Origin: Acidobacteriota bacterium
Lineage (GTDB): Bacteria; Acidobacteriota; Terriglobia; Versatilivoradales; Versatilivoraceae
Assembly (NCBI GenBank): GCA_028875135.1
Contig: JAPPFQ010000016.1
Location: 4,763 to 9,971, forward strand
Length of the DNA: 5,209 nt
Direction: 5' to 3'
Below the pieces are notes generated by a model. It was given only the letters and a program-made list of their open reading frames with translations. It searched no databases and had not been told where the DNA came from. This document shows positions 1-5,209 of this stretch, one piece after another. Each line of letters opens with the position of its first letter. Within the stretch, counting starts at the first letter, position 1. Made by a program: the position numbers and the translations under genes.

Positions 1-435
1 GCCCTCAGCTTCCTGATGTCGCCGCCCGACCTGCCCGAATTGGACCGCATGTGCCGGCGCCATCCCCAGACCCCGGTCATCATCGATCACCTCTGCCTGA
101 TCGGAAGACTGGGAACCTTTCCCGAAGAGCAGATCGCAGCCCTGTGCGCCATGGCCGGGCACCCCGCCGTGATGGTCAAGATCGGGGCCTTCTATGCGCT
201 TGGAGCCAAGAAGCCGCCCTACCTGGAACAGCTTCCGCTCATCCGCCGGGTGGTGGAGGCCTTCGGTCCCGAACGCTGCATGTGGGAAAGCGACTGTCCC
301 CTTCAGGCTCTCGAGCCTCCCAACACCTTCGAGGCCGCCGTAGCCTTGATTCAGGATCACGCCGACTTCCTGAGCGAAAGCGACAAGGACCAGATCCTGG
401 TGAAGACGGCCGAGAATTTCTTCTTCAAGCGCTGA
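1..435 (+). CDS. Amidohydrolase-2 family metal-dependent hydrolase, C-terminal part (5' end outside window)
   Basis: This is the C-terminal part of a TIM-barrel hydrolase of the amidohydrolase-2 type (relatives include ACMS decarboxylase-like and 2-pyrone-4,6-dicarboxylate lactonase-like enzymes), probably cytoplasmic. The frame is open from base 1, so the ATG at 16 is most likely internal and the true start lies upstream. Numbering from that ATG, VIIDHL (residues 21-26) fits the strand carrying a metal- or substrate-binding histidine (H25). PERCMWESDCP (85-95) fits the family signature around the conserved catalytic aspartate, usually G-S-D-x-P, here E-S-D-C-P with D93. The tail with DQILVKTAENFF matches the usual closing helix in which the last enzymes of this family carry an N-A motif. 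The N-terminal HxH metal motif is not visible because it lies off the window. The next gene begins 13 nt after the stop, which implies co-transcription. The family is well supported; the substrate cannot be told. Confidence 0.85.
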   Translation, partial: ALSFLMSPPDLPELDRMCRRHPQTPVIIDHLCLIGRLGTFPEEQIAALCAMAGHPAVMVKIGAFYALGAKKPPYLEQLPLIRRVVEAFGPERCMWESDCPLQALEPPNTFEAAVALIQDHADFLSESDKDQILVKTAENFFFKR

Positions 436-448
436 GTAGGAAACCCCG

Positions 449-2026
449 ATGATTCTCTTGTCCAACGGAAGTGTGGTGGATGGCAGCGGCAGCCCGGCCA
501 GTGTGGCCTCGGTCCTGATCCATGACGGTCGAATCCGGGAGGTAGGTGCGGTTGCCGCCGGGCCGGAGATGGAGGTGGTGGACTGCTCCGGGCTCACGAT
601 CACTCCCGGTTTCATCGACGTGCACAGCCACAGCGACCTGGAGGTGCTGGAACACCGGCCCGAGAAGGTCCTGCAAGGGGTCGCCACCGAAGTCGTCGGC
701 AACTGCGGGTTCTCCCTCTTTCCCAAGTTGCCGTCGGAGAAGCTGGTCCCGAGCTTCGATCTTTTCGAGAGGCGAGGAGACAAGTCCTGGACCGATGCGG
801 CAGCCTACTTCGACGATCTCCGGGAGGCCGGCAGCCGCACCAACGTGGCGGCGCTCACCGGCCACGCCACCCTCAGGGCCAACGTCTGCGGGATCAAGGC
901 GGCCCCGCTCGATTCGAGGGAGTGGCGCCGTATGGAACGGAGGCTGTCCTCCTGCCTGGAGCAGGGATCGATCGGGTTCTCGACCGGGCTGAACGAGGCC
1001 CCGAGCAGCTACGGAGATTTCGCGGAGCTGGCCCGGCTCTGCCGGATCGTTCAGGGACACGATGCCTACTACACCACCCACCTGAGGGACTATAAATCTC
1101 ACATCCTCGAGGCCGTGGAGGAGGCCCTCAACCTGGGGCGGGAGACCGGGGTTTCGGTTCAGCTTTCCCACCTGCAGACGGTAGGCCGCATGAACTGGGA
1201 AAAGATGGATGCGGTGTTGGACCTGGTCGACCAGGCTGAGCGGGACGGGGTGGACGTAGGGATCGACGCCTACCCATACCTGGCGGGATCGTGCCACCTG
1301 ACCCAGATTCTGCCCAGTTGGGCCCTGGAGGGGGGAACCGAGCGCTTGCTGGAGAGGCTTTCCGACAAGGACACTCGGGGCAGGATCGCGGATGGGACCT
1401 TGGCCAACCTGGGCAACGGCTGGGAGAACCTGTTGATCGCATCGGTTCGGGAGGGCGGCCACCAATGGCTGGCATCGGCACGCGCGATGAGCCACCAGGC
1501 GCTGGTCGGCAGGACCATTCAACAGGTGGCCGAGGAACGCCTCCGTTCCGGAGTGGAAACCGCCCTGGATCTGCTGCAGGAGACCCGGGCCTCCCTGATG
1601 ATCGTTTCCTTCAACCAGTCGGAAGAGAATCTACGCAAGGTGTTGAGCCACCCGCTGACCTCCATCATCACCGACGGGGTATACACCGAGGGAATTCCCC
1701 ATCCTCGGACCTTTGGAACCTACCCGACCCTGTTTGGAGAATTCGTTCGAGAGAAGGGCTGGTTCACGGTCGAAGAGGCGGTGCGCAAGTCGACGGCGCT
1801 GCCGGCCCGCCGATTCAAGCTGGAACGGCGAGGGTTGCTGGCCCCGGGATACTGGGCCGACGTGACGGTGTTCGATGCGGAGCGGATTGGCACCCGGGCC
1901 GACTACATGGATCCCCGCCATGCCCCGCGGGGTATTCACCACCTTCTGGTCAACGGCGAGTGGGCTTTGCGGGAGGGGAAGCTGCTGGACCGGTTTCCCG
2001 GCCGTCCCCTGAAGCACCGGGGATGA
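449..2026 (+). CDS. N-acyl-D-amino-acid deacylase (D-aminoacylase family), amidohydrolase superfamily
   Basis: This 525-residue protein is predicted to hydrolyse the amide bond of N-acyl-D-amino acids, or a related N-acyl substrate, to a carboxylate and a free amino acid, using zinc. The key residues sit where the family has them: GFIDVHSHSD with H59 and H61, NCG with C86, TTHLRD with H211, QLSHLQ with H241 and IITDG with D409. These correspond to H67, H69, C96, H220, H250 and D366 of the Alcaligenes faecalis enzyme as I remember them. GHATLR (138-143), GFSTGL (176-181), IDAYPY (272-277) and HPRTFGTYP (418-426) are further family motifs. The C-terminal GLLAPGYWADVTVFD (462-476) is the usual beta-sandwich return. 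There is no signal peptide, so it is probably cytoplasmic. The ATG follows AGTAGGA at a suitable distance and 13 nt after the preceding stop. The protein is longer than classical D-aminoacylases of about 480 residues, with the extra length mostly between H241 and D409. Specificity for D-amino acids is inferred; dihydropyrimidinase-like or other N-acyl amidase activity is possible. Confidence 0.92.
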   Translation: MILLSNGSVVDGSGSPASVASVLIHDGRIREVGAVAAGPEMEVVDCSGLTITPGFIDVHSHSDLEVLEHRPEKVLQGVATEVVGNCGFSLFPKLPSEKLVPSFDLFERRGDKSWTDAAAYFDDLREAGSRTNVAALTGHATLRANVCGIKAAPLDSREWRRMERRLSSCLEQGSIGFSTGLNEAPSSYGDFAELARLCRIVQGHDAYYTTHLRDYKSHILEAVEEALNLGRETGVSVQLSHLQTVGRMNWEKMDAVLDLVDQAERDGVDVGIDAYPYLAGSCHLTQILPSWALEGGTERLLERLSDKDTRGRIADGTLANLGNGWENLLIASVREGGHQWLASARAMSHQALVGRTIQQVAEERLRSGVETALDLLQETRASLMIVSFNQSEENLRKVLSHPLTSIITDGVYTEGIPHPRTFGTYPTLFGEFVREKGWFTVEEAVRKSTALPARRFKLERRGLLAPGYWADVTVFDAERIGTRADYMDPRHAPRGIHHLLVNGEWALREGKLLDRFPGRPLKHRG

Positions 2027-2103
2027 GTTCGGGGCGGGCGGCACTCCCGCGGCCGGCCGGCATCGACGCCAACCATTCTTCAAGACAGGAAAGGTAAAGA
2101 CCC

Positions 2104-3048
2104 ATGGTCGAGAAATCCGATTCAAGGGAGTCGTTGCCGTCAGACGGCAACCGCTGGAGGCTGGCTCTCTCCCTGGACAAGCAGCGCCGGCCGGTGGGGG
2201 GCAGCGAGAAGGCCCTGGCCGACGCCGTCCGTCGGGGCGCCGACCTCAGAATCTATACCGAGTTCCGGCACAACGAGCACGTGGACCGGGACTCCGACAA
2301 TCCCGAGCTGGTACAGGAGGTCTCCGACTTTCGGGTGACCTATCTGCTGGAAGATCGCTGGACGGCCGGGATCATGAATCTCAGGCAGCCGGTGGGACTG
2401 GTGGAGGACGGCTTTGGACCCCGGGCCTCCATGTCCTTCTTCATGTACAACCAGAACGGCCTGCAGGCCATAGCCCGTCCCTACCTGGACGGCAGGCCGG
2501 ACGAAGGCCTGCCGGGGTCCTCACCCCCGTATGATGAGGGTTCCGATCCCAACACACACCGATTCGACGATTGGGACGCAGGCACCAACGCCCCCAGCCA
2601 CAACTTTGTCTACGACTTCGAGTCCTACGGGTTCCACGTGCTGGATGTCTGGGAAGAGGTTCTCTCCCACACCGAGGACGGCACGGTGGTGTCCGGATCG
2701 GTAGAGAATCTGGCCAGGGAATGCGCCCGCGGCCGGGACGTCAAGGTGGGGCTGCGGGGTCTGTGCGCCGACCTGGCCGATGACCCGGCAAACGCCATGG
2801 ACCACGAGGTCTTCGTTCACGTGGGGCCCAACTACTACTACACCGGGCAGAAGCGATTGTGGGGGGCGGCCCAACCCGTAGTTCGGGTCAAGCCCTCCAT
2901 TCCGATCCGATACCGGAGCAAGGGCTGGGATTTCGGCTGGGTGCTGGCCCGCACCGACGGCTACCTGGCCCGCTGGCTGGTCGATCCCTACACCCTCCAG
3001 TTCCAAAAGAGCCAGGTCCGCAGCGCGGTCCGCTGGTTCGTGCGCTGA
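2104..3048 (+). CDS. Uncharacterised 314-residue protein with two similar halves
   Basis: I do not recognise this protein. The reading frame is convincing: it continues the same-strand gene run, shows the GC-rich third positions of its neighbours, and starts at an ATG preceded by AGGAAAGG with the last G 9 nt upstream. There is no signal peptide or hydrophobic membrane segment, so a soluble protein is likely. It is rich in aromatic residues, Asp and Arg. The N- and C-terminal halves look related. GSEKALADAVRRGADLRI (33-50) resembles GSVENLARECARGRDVKV (198-215). RQPVGLV (94-100) resembles AQPVVRV (256-262). NGLQAIARPYLDG (118-130) resembles DGYLARWLVDP (285-295). The offsets are all about 162-167 residues. 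An acidic linker with SDPNTHRFDDWDAG lies around 147-160. Motifs such as RHNEH (55-59) and DHEVFVH (233-239) could bind a metal, but nothing proves this. It sits between a deacylase and an SGNH hydrolase gene, with spacers of 77 and 85 nt, and may share their transcript. No function is assigned. Confidence 0.85.
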   Translation: MVEKSDSRESLPSDGNRWRLALSLDKQRRPVGGSEKALADAVRRGADLRIYTEFRHNEHVDRDSDNPELVQEVSDFRVTYLLEDRWTAGIMNLRQPVGLVEDGFGPRASMSFFMYNQNGLQAIARPYLDGRPDEGLPGSSPPYDEGSDPNTHRFDDWDAGTNAPSHNFVYDFESYGFHVLDVWEEVLSHTEDGTVVSGSVENLARECARGRDVKVGLRGLCADLADDPANAMDHEVFVHVGPNYYYTGQKRLWGAAQPVVRVKPSIPIRYRSKGWDFGWVLARTDGYLARWLVDPYTLQFQKSQVRSAVRWFVR

Positions 3049-3133
3049 GCAAAGACTGGAAGCCCTTGCCAGTTGCTGATCCGACCAGTGGTGGCAACGG
3101 CTCAATGCCGGGACTTTCCATCCAATCTCTCCA

Positions 3134-3877
3134 ATGGATGATTCCTCGACACTCTTGGACAAGCGAGACTTTCGCAAGACGCCCTTCAAGGTAGCTGTAG
3201 CCCTGGGGGAGAGCACCACGGCCGGGGGGACGGCGACTCGCCGCGAACTCACCTGGGTCCACCGGCTGGGCCAGTTGATCGACGAGGCGCAACTGGAGTC
3301 GATCAGGATGATCAACAGTGGATTGGGAGCCAACCTGATTTCCCCGAGAAGCCCTGCCTATGACTCTTCGGGGAAGCCCAGCGCCATGGAGCGTTACGAA
3401 AGGCACGTGCTGGCCCATCGGCCGGACCTGGTCTTGATTTCCTACGGACTGAATGACGCCAGGGGAGGAACGCCTCTCGAGGCGTTCCTACAGGACCTCG
3501 GGCATATCGTGCTGGATATCAAGGAGCGCAGCGGCGCCTTGATGGTGTTGATCAACGCCTACTACATGACGGCCTTCGATCAATACCCGCCATTCGATCG
3601 AGGCAGCCTGGAGTCGTTCATGGGGTTCAATGCCGCCATGCGGCACCTGGCGCTGGAGTGTGACGTGCTCTATGCCGATGTCTTCGAGGCCCAGGGAATG
3701 GCTCCCTGGATGGTCGACCCCGACGGGGTGCATGCCAACAACCTGGGGCACCGGGTGATCGCCAACCGGGTCTTCGAGGTTTTGGCCGGCAACTGCAGCG
3801 CCCTGGCCCAAAGCGCCGTGGAGTCGAGGAAAACCTTCGAACCCTGGCGAGACGAATCGGTGTTGCGCCGGCGGTGA
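3134..3877 (+). CDS. SGNH/GDSL-family hydrolase (esterase, lipase or acylhydrolase type)
   Basis: This 247-residue protein is predicted to be a serine hydrolase acting on an ester or acetyl group. The SGNH blocks appear in order. Block I is ALGESTTAGG (23-32) with nucleophile S27. Block II is INSGLGAN (60-67). Block III is SYGLNDARGG (103-112) with N107 of the G-x-N-D motif. Block V is DPDGVHANNLGH (195-206) with D197 and H200 as the D-x-x-H pair. The length is normal for a single-domain SGNH enzyme. Two features differ from the textbook form: Glu replaces Asp in the G-D-S motif, and the expected oxyanion glycine of block II (usually G-G-N or x-x-G) seems to be Ala66. There is no signal peptide, so the enzyme is probably cytoplasmic. 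The ATG at 3134 is the first possible start after an in-frame stop at 3077-3079, although its Shine-Dalgarno sequence is poor. Its stop lies 6 nt from the convergent aldolase gene. The substrate is unknown. Confidence 0.88.
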   Translation: MDDSSTLLDKRDFRKTPFKVAVALGESTTAGGTATRRELTWVHRLGQLIDEAQLESIRMINSGLGANLISPRSPAYDSSGKPSAMERYERHVLAHRPDLVLISYGLNDARGGTPLEAFLQDLGHIVLDIKERSGALMVLINAYYMTAFDQYPPFDRGSLESFMGFNAAMRHLALECDVLYADVFEAQGMAPWMVDPDGVHANNLGHRVIANRVFEVLAGNCSALAQSAVESRKTFEPWRDESVLRRR

Positions 3878-3883
3878 GTCACC

Positions 3884-4669
3884 TCATTCCGAATCCAGGA
3901 CTCCATCCATGTCCTTGCGGCACTGGTCCAGGACCCGAACCAGGAAATAGTCGCCACCCCAGGGCATCACCTGGCCACCCATGCTGCGGTATTTTGCCAG
4001 GGCCTCCAGGGAGGGCACCGTGACCCCCCAGGCCTTGCCGGCCCGGCTGGCGGCGTCGGCCACTCGCTGGACGGCGTCATCCAGAACGAACGGCTTGGCC
4101 CCGGGCAGGGTGGACATGCGACGGGTGAGATCGGCGGGGCCTACGAAGAGACAATCGATTCCCTCCACGGCAGCGATTTCGTCAACGTTTTCCAGCGCCT
4201 CAGGGGCTTCGATCTGGGCCAGGATGAAGGTCTCGCGGTTGGCTTCCCCACAGTAGTCGGCTCCCGGCGTCCAGGCAGCCAGGGTGTAGTCTGCGTCCAT
4301 TCCCGCCCCGTCGACGCCACGGTCGCCCAGGGGTGGAAACTTGACCGCCCGCACCAGTTGCCTGGCGACCTGGGCGTTGTTGACAAAGGGAAACATGAAG
4401 CCGGCGGCTCCCTCTTCCAGGTACCGGTACAGGCGAGCAGGCTCGCGGGTGGAGGGACGGATCATGCAATCGATATCGTGGAGATGACACAGGGCCAGAA
4501 TGGACTGCACTTCTCTGTCATTCATGGTCCGGTGTTCCAGGTCGAACCAGATCCCGTCGTATCGAGAGTGGGCGGCGTGGCGGATGAAGAAGGGAAGGAA
4601 GTGTCCCATTCCGCAGATCCTGGCGAACTTGCCGCTGCGGAATTTTTGCAAGACTTTGCTCTTTCTCAC
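3884..4669 (-). CDS. HpcH/HpaI-family aldolase (class II pyruvate-type aldolase)
   Basis: This 261-residue protein is predicted to cleave 2-keto-3-deoxy or 4-hydroxy-2-oxo acids to pyruvate and an aldehyde with a divalent metal, in the cytoplasm. It resembles 4-hydroxy-2-oxoheptanedioate aldolase and 2-keto-3-deoxy-L-rhamnonate aldolase. Landmarks fit E. coli HpaI numbering closely: YDGIWFDLEHR (37-47) with H46, MIRPS with R71, AQIEAPEALENVDEI (151-165) with metal ligand E154, and FVGPADLT (175-182) with metal ligand D180. EGAAGFMFPFVNN (86-98) and KFPPLGDRG (110-118) are the usual substrate-loop motifs. The start is GTG, not ATG, chosen because AGGAG lies 8 nt upstream and no other start lies between it and the upstream in-frame stop at 4751-4753. 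The length is normal for the family. The gene is convergent with the SGNH gene and divergent from the oxygenase gene. The exact substrate cannot be read from sequence; a related citrate-lyase-beta-like role is less likely. Confidence 0.93.
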   Translation of the reverse strand: MRKSKVLQKFRSGKFARICGMGHFLPFFIRHAAHSRYDGIWFDLEHRTMNDREVQSILALCHLHDIDCMIRPSTREPARLYRYLEEGAAGFMFPFVNNAQVARQLVRAVKFPPLGDRGVDGAGMDADYTLAAWTPGADYCGEANRETFILAQIEAPEALENVDEIAAVEGIDCLFVGPADLTRRMSTLPGAKPFVLDDAVQRVADAASRAGKAWGVTVPSLEALAKYRSMGGQVMPWGGDYFLVRVLDQCRKDMDGVLDSE

Positions 4670-4677
4670 TGGCGTGG

Positions 4678-4682
4678 CTCCT
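4678..4682 (-). promoter_or_regulatory. Shine-Dalgarno site of the aldolase gene, deciding a GTG start
   Basis: On the minus strand the sequence reads AGGAG, then 8 nt, then GTG AGA AAG. This is a near-ideal ribosome binding site and supports GTG at 4667-4669 as the start. The first in-frame ATG, at residue 21, would remove part of the N-terminal strand of the barrel. Confidence 0.75.
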
Positions 4683-4752
4683 GGGATTCTTTGGGATGTG
4701 AGCGGCTGGATTCGATGGTGGAACCGATCATCGTCGGACGCCGTCCACTCCT

Positions 4753-4780
4753 ACCATATCACGATGGCTCCGGGTGTGAC
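4753..4780 (-). promoter_or_regulatory. Possible sigma70-like promoter for the aldolase gene
   Basis: On the minus strand GTCACA (4780-4775, 4 of 6 matches to TTGACA) is followed after 16 nt by TATGGT (4758-4753, 4 of 6 matches to TATAAT). This would give a 5' leader of about 75 nt before the GTG. The matches are modest and could be chance. Confidence 0.25.
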
Positions 4781-4810
4781 CGAACTGGTGCCGGTTCCAC
4801 CTGGAGGCCA

Positions 4811-4887
4811 TTGTAGGGGCGCCCCCTGTCGGCGCCCAATGCGAGGTCACCGGGAACAATCGGGCAACCACAAGGGCTGCCCCCACG
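4811..4887. repeat. Degenerate palindromic intergenic repeat with imperfect terminal inverted repeats
   Basis: The left end, TGTAGGGGC (4812-4820), and the reverse complement of the right end, CGTGGGGGC, agree at 7 of 9 positions. Inside are two hairpins. GGGCGCC/GGCGCCC (4817-4823 with 4831-4837, 7-nt loop) is perfect. GGGCA-A-CC/GG-C-TGCCC (4862-4869 with 4875-4882) has one mismatch. The pattern, GTAGGGGC followed by G/C-rich arms and a middle CGGGCAACCACAAGGG, resembles short non-coding repeat families that I have seen scattered between genes of environmental bacteria. No open reading frame or transposase is present. No target-site duplication was identified. Membership of a repeat family is inferred, because only one copy lies in this window. 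Confidence 0.55.
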
Positions 4888-4935
4888 CTGGGCGGTTCAG
4901 CCCTGGGTGGCCCCTCGCGGCCCTCCCCGGCATCC

Positions 4936-4964
4936 TTTATTTATCCACCCGTATACTCTATGAT
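4936..4964 (+). promoter_or_regulatory. Candidate sigma70-like promoter for the phytanoyl-CoA-dioxygenase-like gene
   Basis: TATGAT (4959-4964, 5 of 6 matches to the -10 consensus) lies 17 nt after TTTATT (4936-4941, 3 of 6 matches to the -35 consensus). An overlapping alternative -10, TATACT, is at 4952-4957. The site sits in an AT-rich island within GC-rich sequence, about 55 nt before the proposed ATG. The weak -35 keeps confidence low. Confidence 0.4.
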
Positions 4965-5000
4965 CCCTTGATTGCTTCGGGGTCCCTGAACCGGGGATCA
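4961..5000. repeat. 7-bp inverted repeat overlapping the candidate -10 element
   Basis: TGATCCC (4961-4967) and GGGATCA (4994-5000) are perfect inverted repeats separated by 26 nt. The left arm overlaps the end of the candidate -10 box, and the right arm ends 19 nt before the oxygenase ATG. It could be an operator or a leader hairpin; a 7-bp dyad may also be chance. Confidence 0.3.
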
Positions 5001-5019
5001 AGTCCGTGCCGATCGCTTC

Positions 5020-5209
5020 ATGCAACCTGGTTTAAGCAAGCAACTCGACGAGGAGGGCTATGTCATCCTGCGGGAGCTGGTGGAACCGCAAGTGGTGGCC
5101 GAGGCCCGGGCCGATCTCAATGGGCTGGTCGACCAACTGGCTGCCGGGTTGATTCGGGAGGGAAGCGTCCAGTCCTCCTTTGCGGAAGAGCCCTTCGACA
5201 CCCGCATCT
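5020..5209 (+). CDS. Phytanoyl-CoA dioxygenase (PhyH)-family protein, N-terminal part (3' end outside window)
   Basis: The first 63 codons of a likely Fe(II)/2-oxoglutarate-dependent oxygenase are visible. The N-terminus has the family's characteristic pattern: a short helix, then DEEGYVILRELVEP (10-23, the G-Y-V-x-L-R strand), a long helix VVAEARADLNGLVDQLAAGL (25-44), and AEEPFDTRI (55-63), which resembles the F-x-x-R-I/L segment common in bacterial members. The iron-binding H-x-D and distal His lie beyond the window, so catalytic competence cannot be checked. ATG 5020 is the first start after an in-frame stop at 4987-4989. Its Shine-Dalgarno sequence is weak. Members hydroxylate diverse small molecules, so the name does not imply phytanoyl-CoA as substrate. 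The gene is transcribed divergently from the aldolase. Confidence 0.78.
   Translation, partial: MQPGLSKQLDEEGYVILRELVEPQVVAEARADLNGLVDQLAAGLIREGSVQSSFAEEPFDTRI

Larger units (their letters stand above)
4670..5019. other. Divergent intergenic region between the aldolase and the oxygenase genes
   Basis: This is the only stretch of more than 300 nt without a gene. From left to right it holds the aldolase ribosome binding site and a possible minus-strand promoter (4678-4780), the palindromic repeat element (4811-4887), further GC-rich inverted repeats (GGGC/GCCC at 4890-4903 and AGGGCTG/CAGCCCT at 4873-4904), an abrupt AT-rich pocket with a candidate plus-strand promoter (4936-4964), and a 7-bp dyad (4961-5000). 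No credible small gene was seen in it. Confidence 0.7.

Noticed and set aside
425..1522. 365-codon open frame on the minus strand opposite the deacylase gene
   Set aside because: It is antisense to a gene with unmistakable family motifs. Its composition (Pro, Gly, Arg, Val and Gln rich, low complexity) is that of a shadow frame in GC-rich DNA.
1291..2097. 268-codon plus-strand open frame overlapping the deacylase gene in another frame
   Set aside because: The translation is Gly-, Arg- and Pro-rich without motifs, and the deacylase frame over the same bases carries D409, HPR and the C-terminal domain.
3066..3097. TTGCCA/TGGCAA inverted repeat as a terminator between the unknown gene and the SGNH gene
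   Set aside because: The stem is only 6 bp with a 20-nt loop, and no T-run follows.
2521..3333. 270-codon minus-strand open frame across the unknown gene and the start of the SGNH gene
   Set aside because: It spans two plus-strand genes and an intergenic gap, has no recognisable motifs and no suitable ribosome binding site was seen.
3134..3877. SGNH gene as a pseudogene because of the non-standard blocks I and II
   Set aside because: The frame is intact at normal length, and the catalytic Ser, Asn, Asp and His are all present.
4358..4816. 152-codon plus-strand open frame running from inside the aldolase into the spacer
   Set aside because: Most of it is antisense to the aldolase around H46, R71 and the FPFVNN segment, and the remainder is non-coding spacer.
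4811..4920. Clustered GC-rich palindromes as a CRISPR array
   Set aside because: The arms differ in sequence and spacing; there is no repeated unit with regular spacers and no cas gene nearby.

Overview
The window is a GC-rich (about 60-65 % by eye), densely coded bacterial chromosomal segment. It carries six protein genes, two of them cut by the window edges. There are no rRNA or tRNA genes, no transposase and no CRISPR array. The gene mix (amidohydrolase-2, N-acyl-D-amino-acid deacylase, GDSL/SGNH hydrolase, HpaI-type aldolase, phytanoyl-CoA-dioxygenase-like oxygenase) is typical of large genomes of environmental, often uncultured bacteria with many small-molecule catabolic genes, such as Acidobacteriota, Planctomycetota, Poribacteria-like or Chloroflexota lineages. 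The sequence alone does not decide the phylum.

Layout. Four genes run left to right from 1 to 3877: the 3' end of an amidohydrolase-2 gene (1-435); a complete D-aminoacylase-type deacylase 13 nt later (449-2026); an unrecognised 314-residue protein after 77 nt (2104-3048); and an SGNH/GDSL hydrolase after 85 nt (3134-3877). No convincing terminator separates them, so they may be one transcript. A complete HpaI/HpcH-family aldolase (3884-4669) lies on the minus strand, tail-to-tail with the SGNH gene and only 6 nt away. It starts with GTG behind a good Shine-Dalgarno sequence. A 350-nt non-coding divergent region (4670-5019) follows. It holds a degenerate palindromic repeat element of about 77 bp (4811-4887), a candidate promoter and a 7-bp inverted repeat. 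The start of a phytanoyl-CoA-dioxygenase-family gene (from 5020) runs off the right edge.

How the genes may work together. The first two genes both encode metal-dependent amidohydrolase-superfamily enzymes and are almost certainly co-expressed. With the esterase-like SGNH protein they suggest stepwise hydrolysis of an acylated substrate, possibly an N-acyl-D-amino acid or related amide. This is inference from families and spacing. The aldolase and oxygenase belong to other transcription units and may serve other catabolic steps.

The most interesting item is the unrecognised 314-residue protein. Its N- and C-terminal halves resemble each other over several motifs at a constant offset of about 165 residues, so it looks like an internally duplicated, uncharacterised domain. 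No defence, mobile or toxin system was found.
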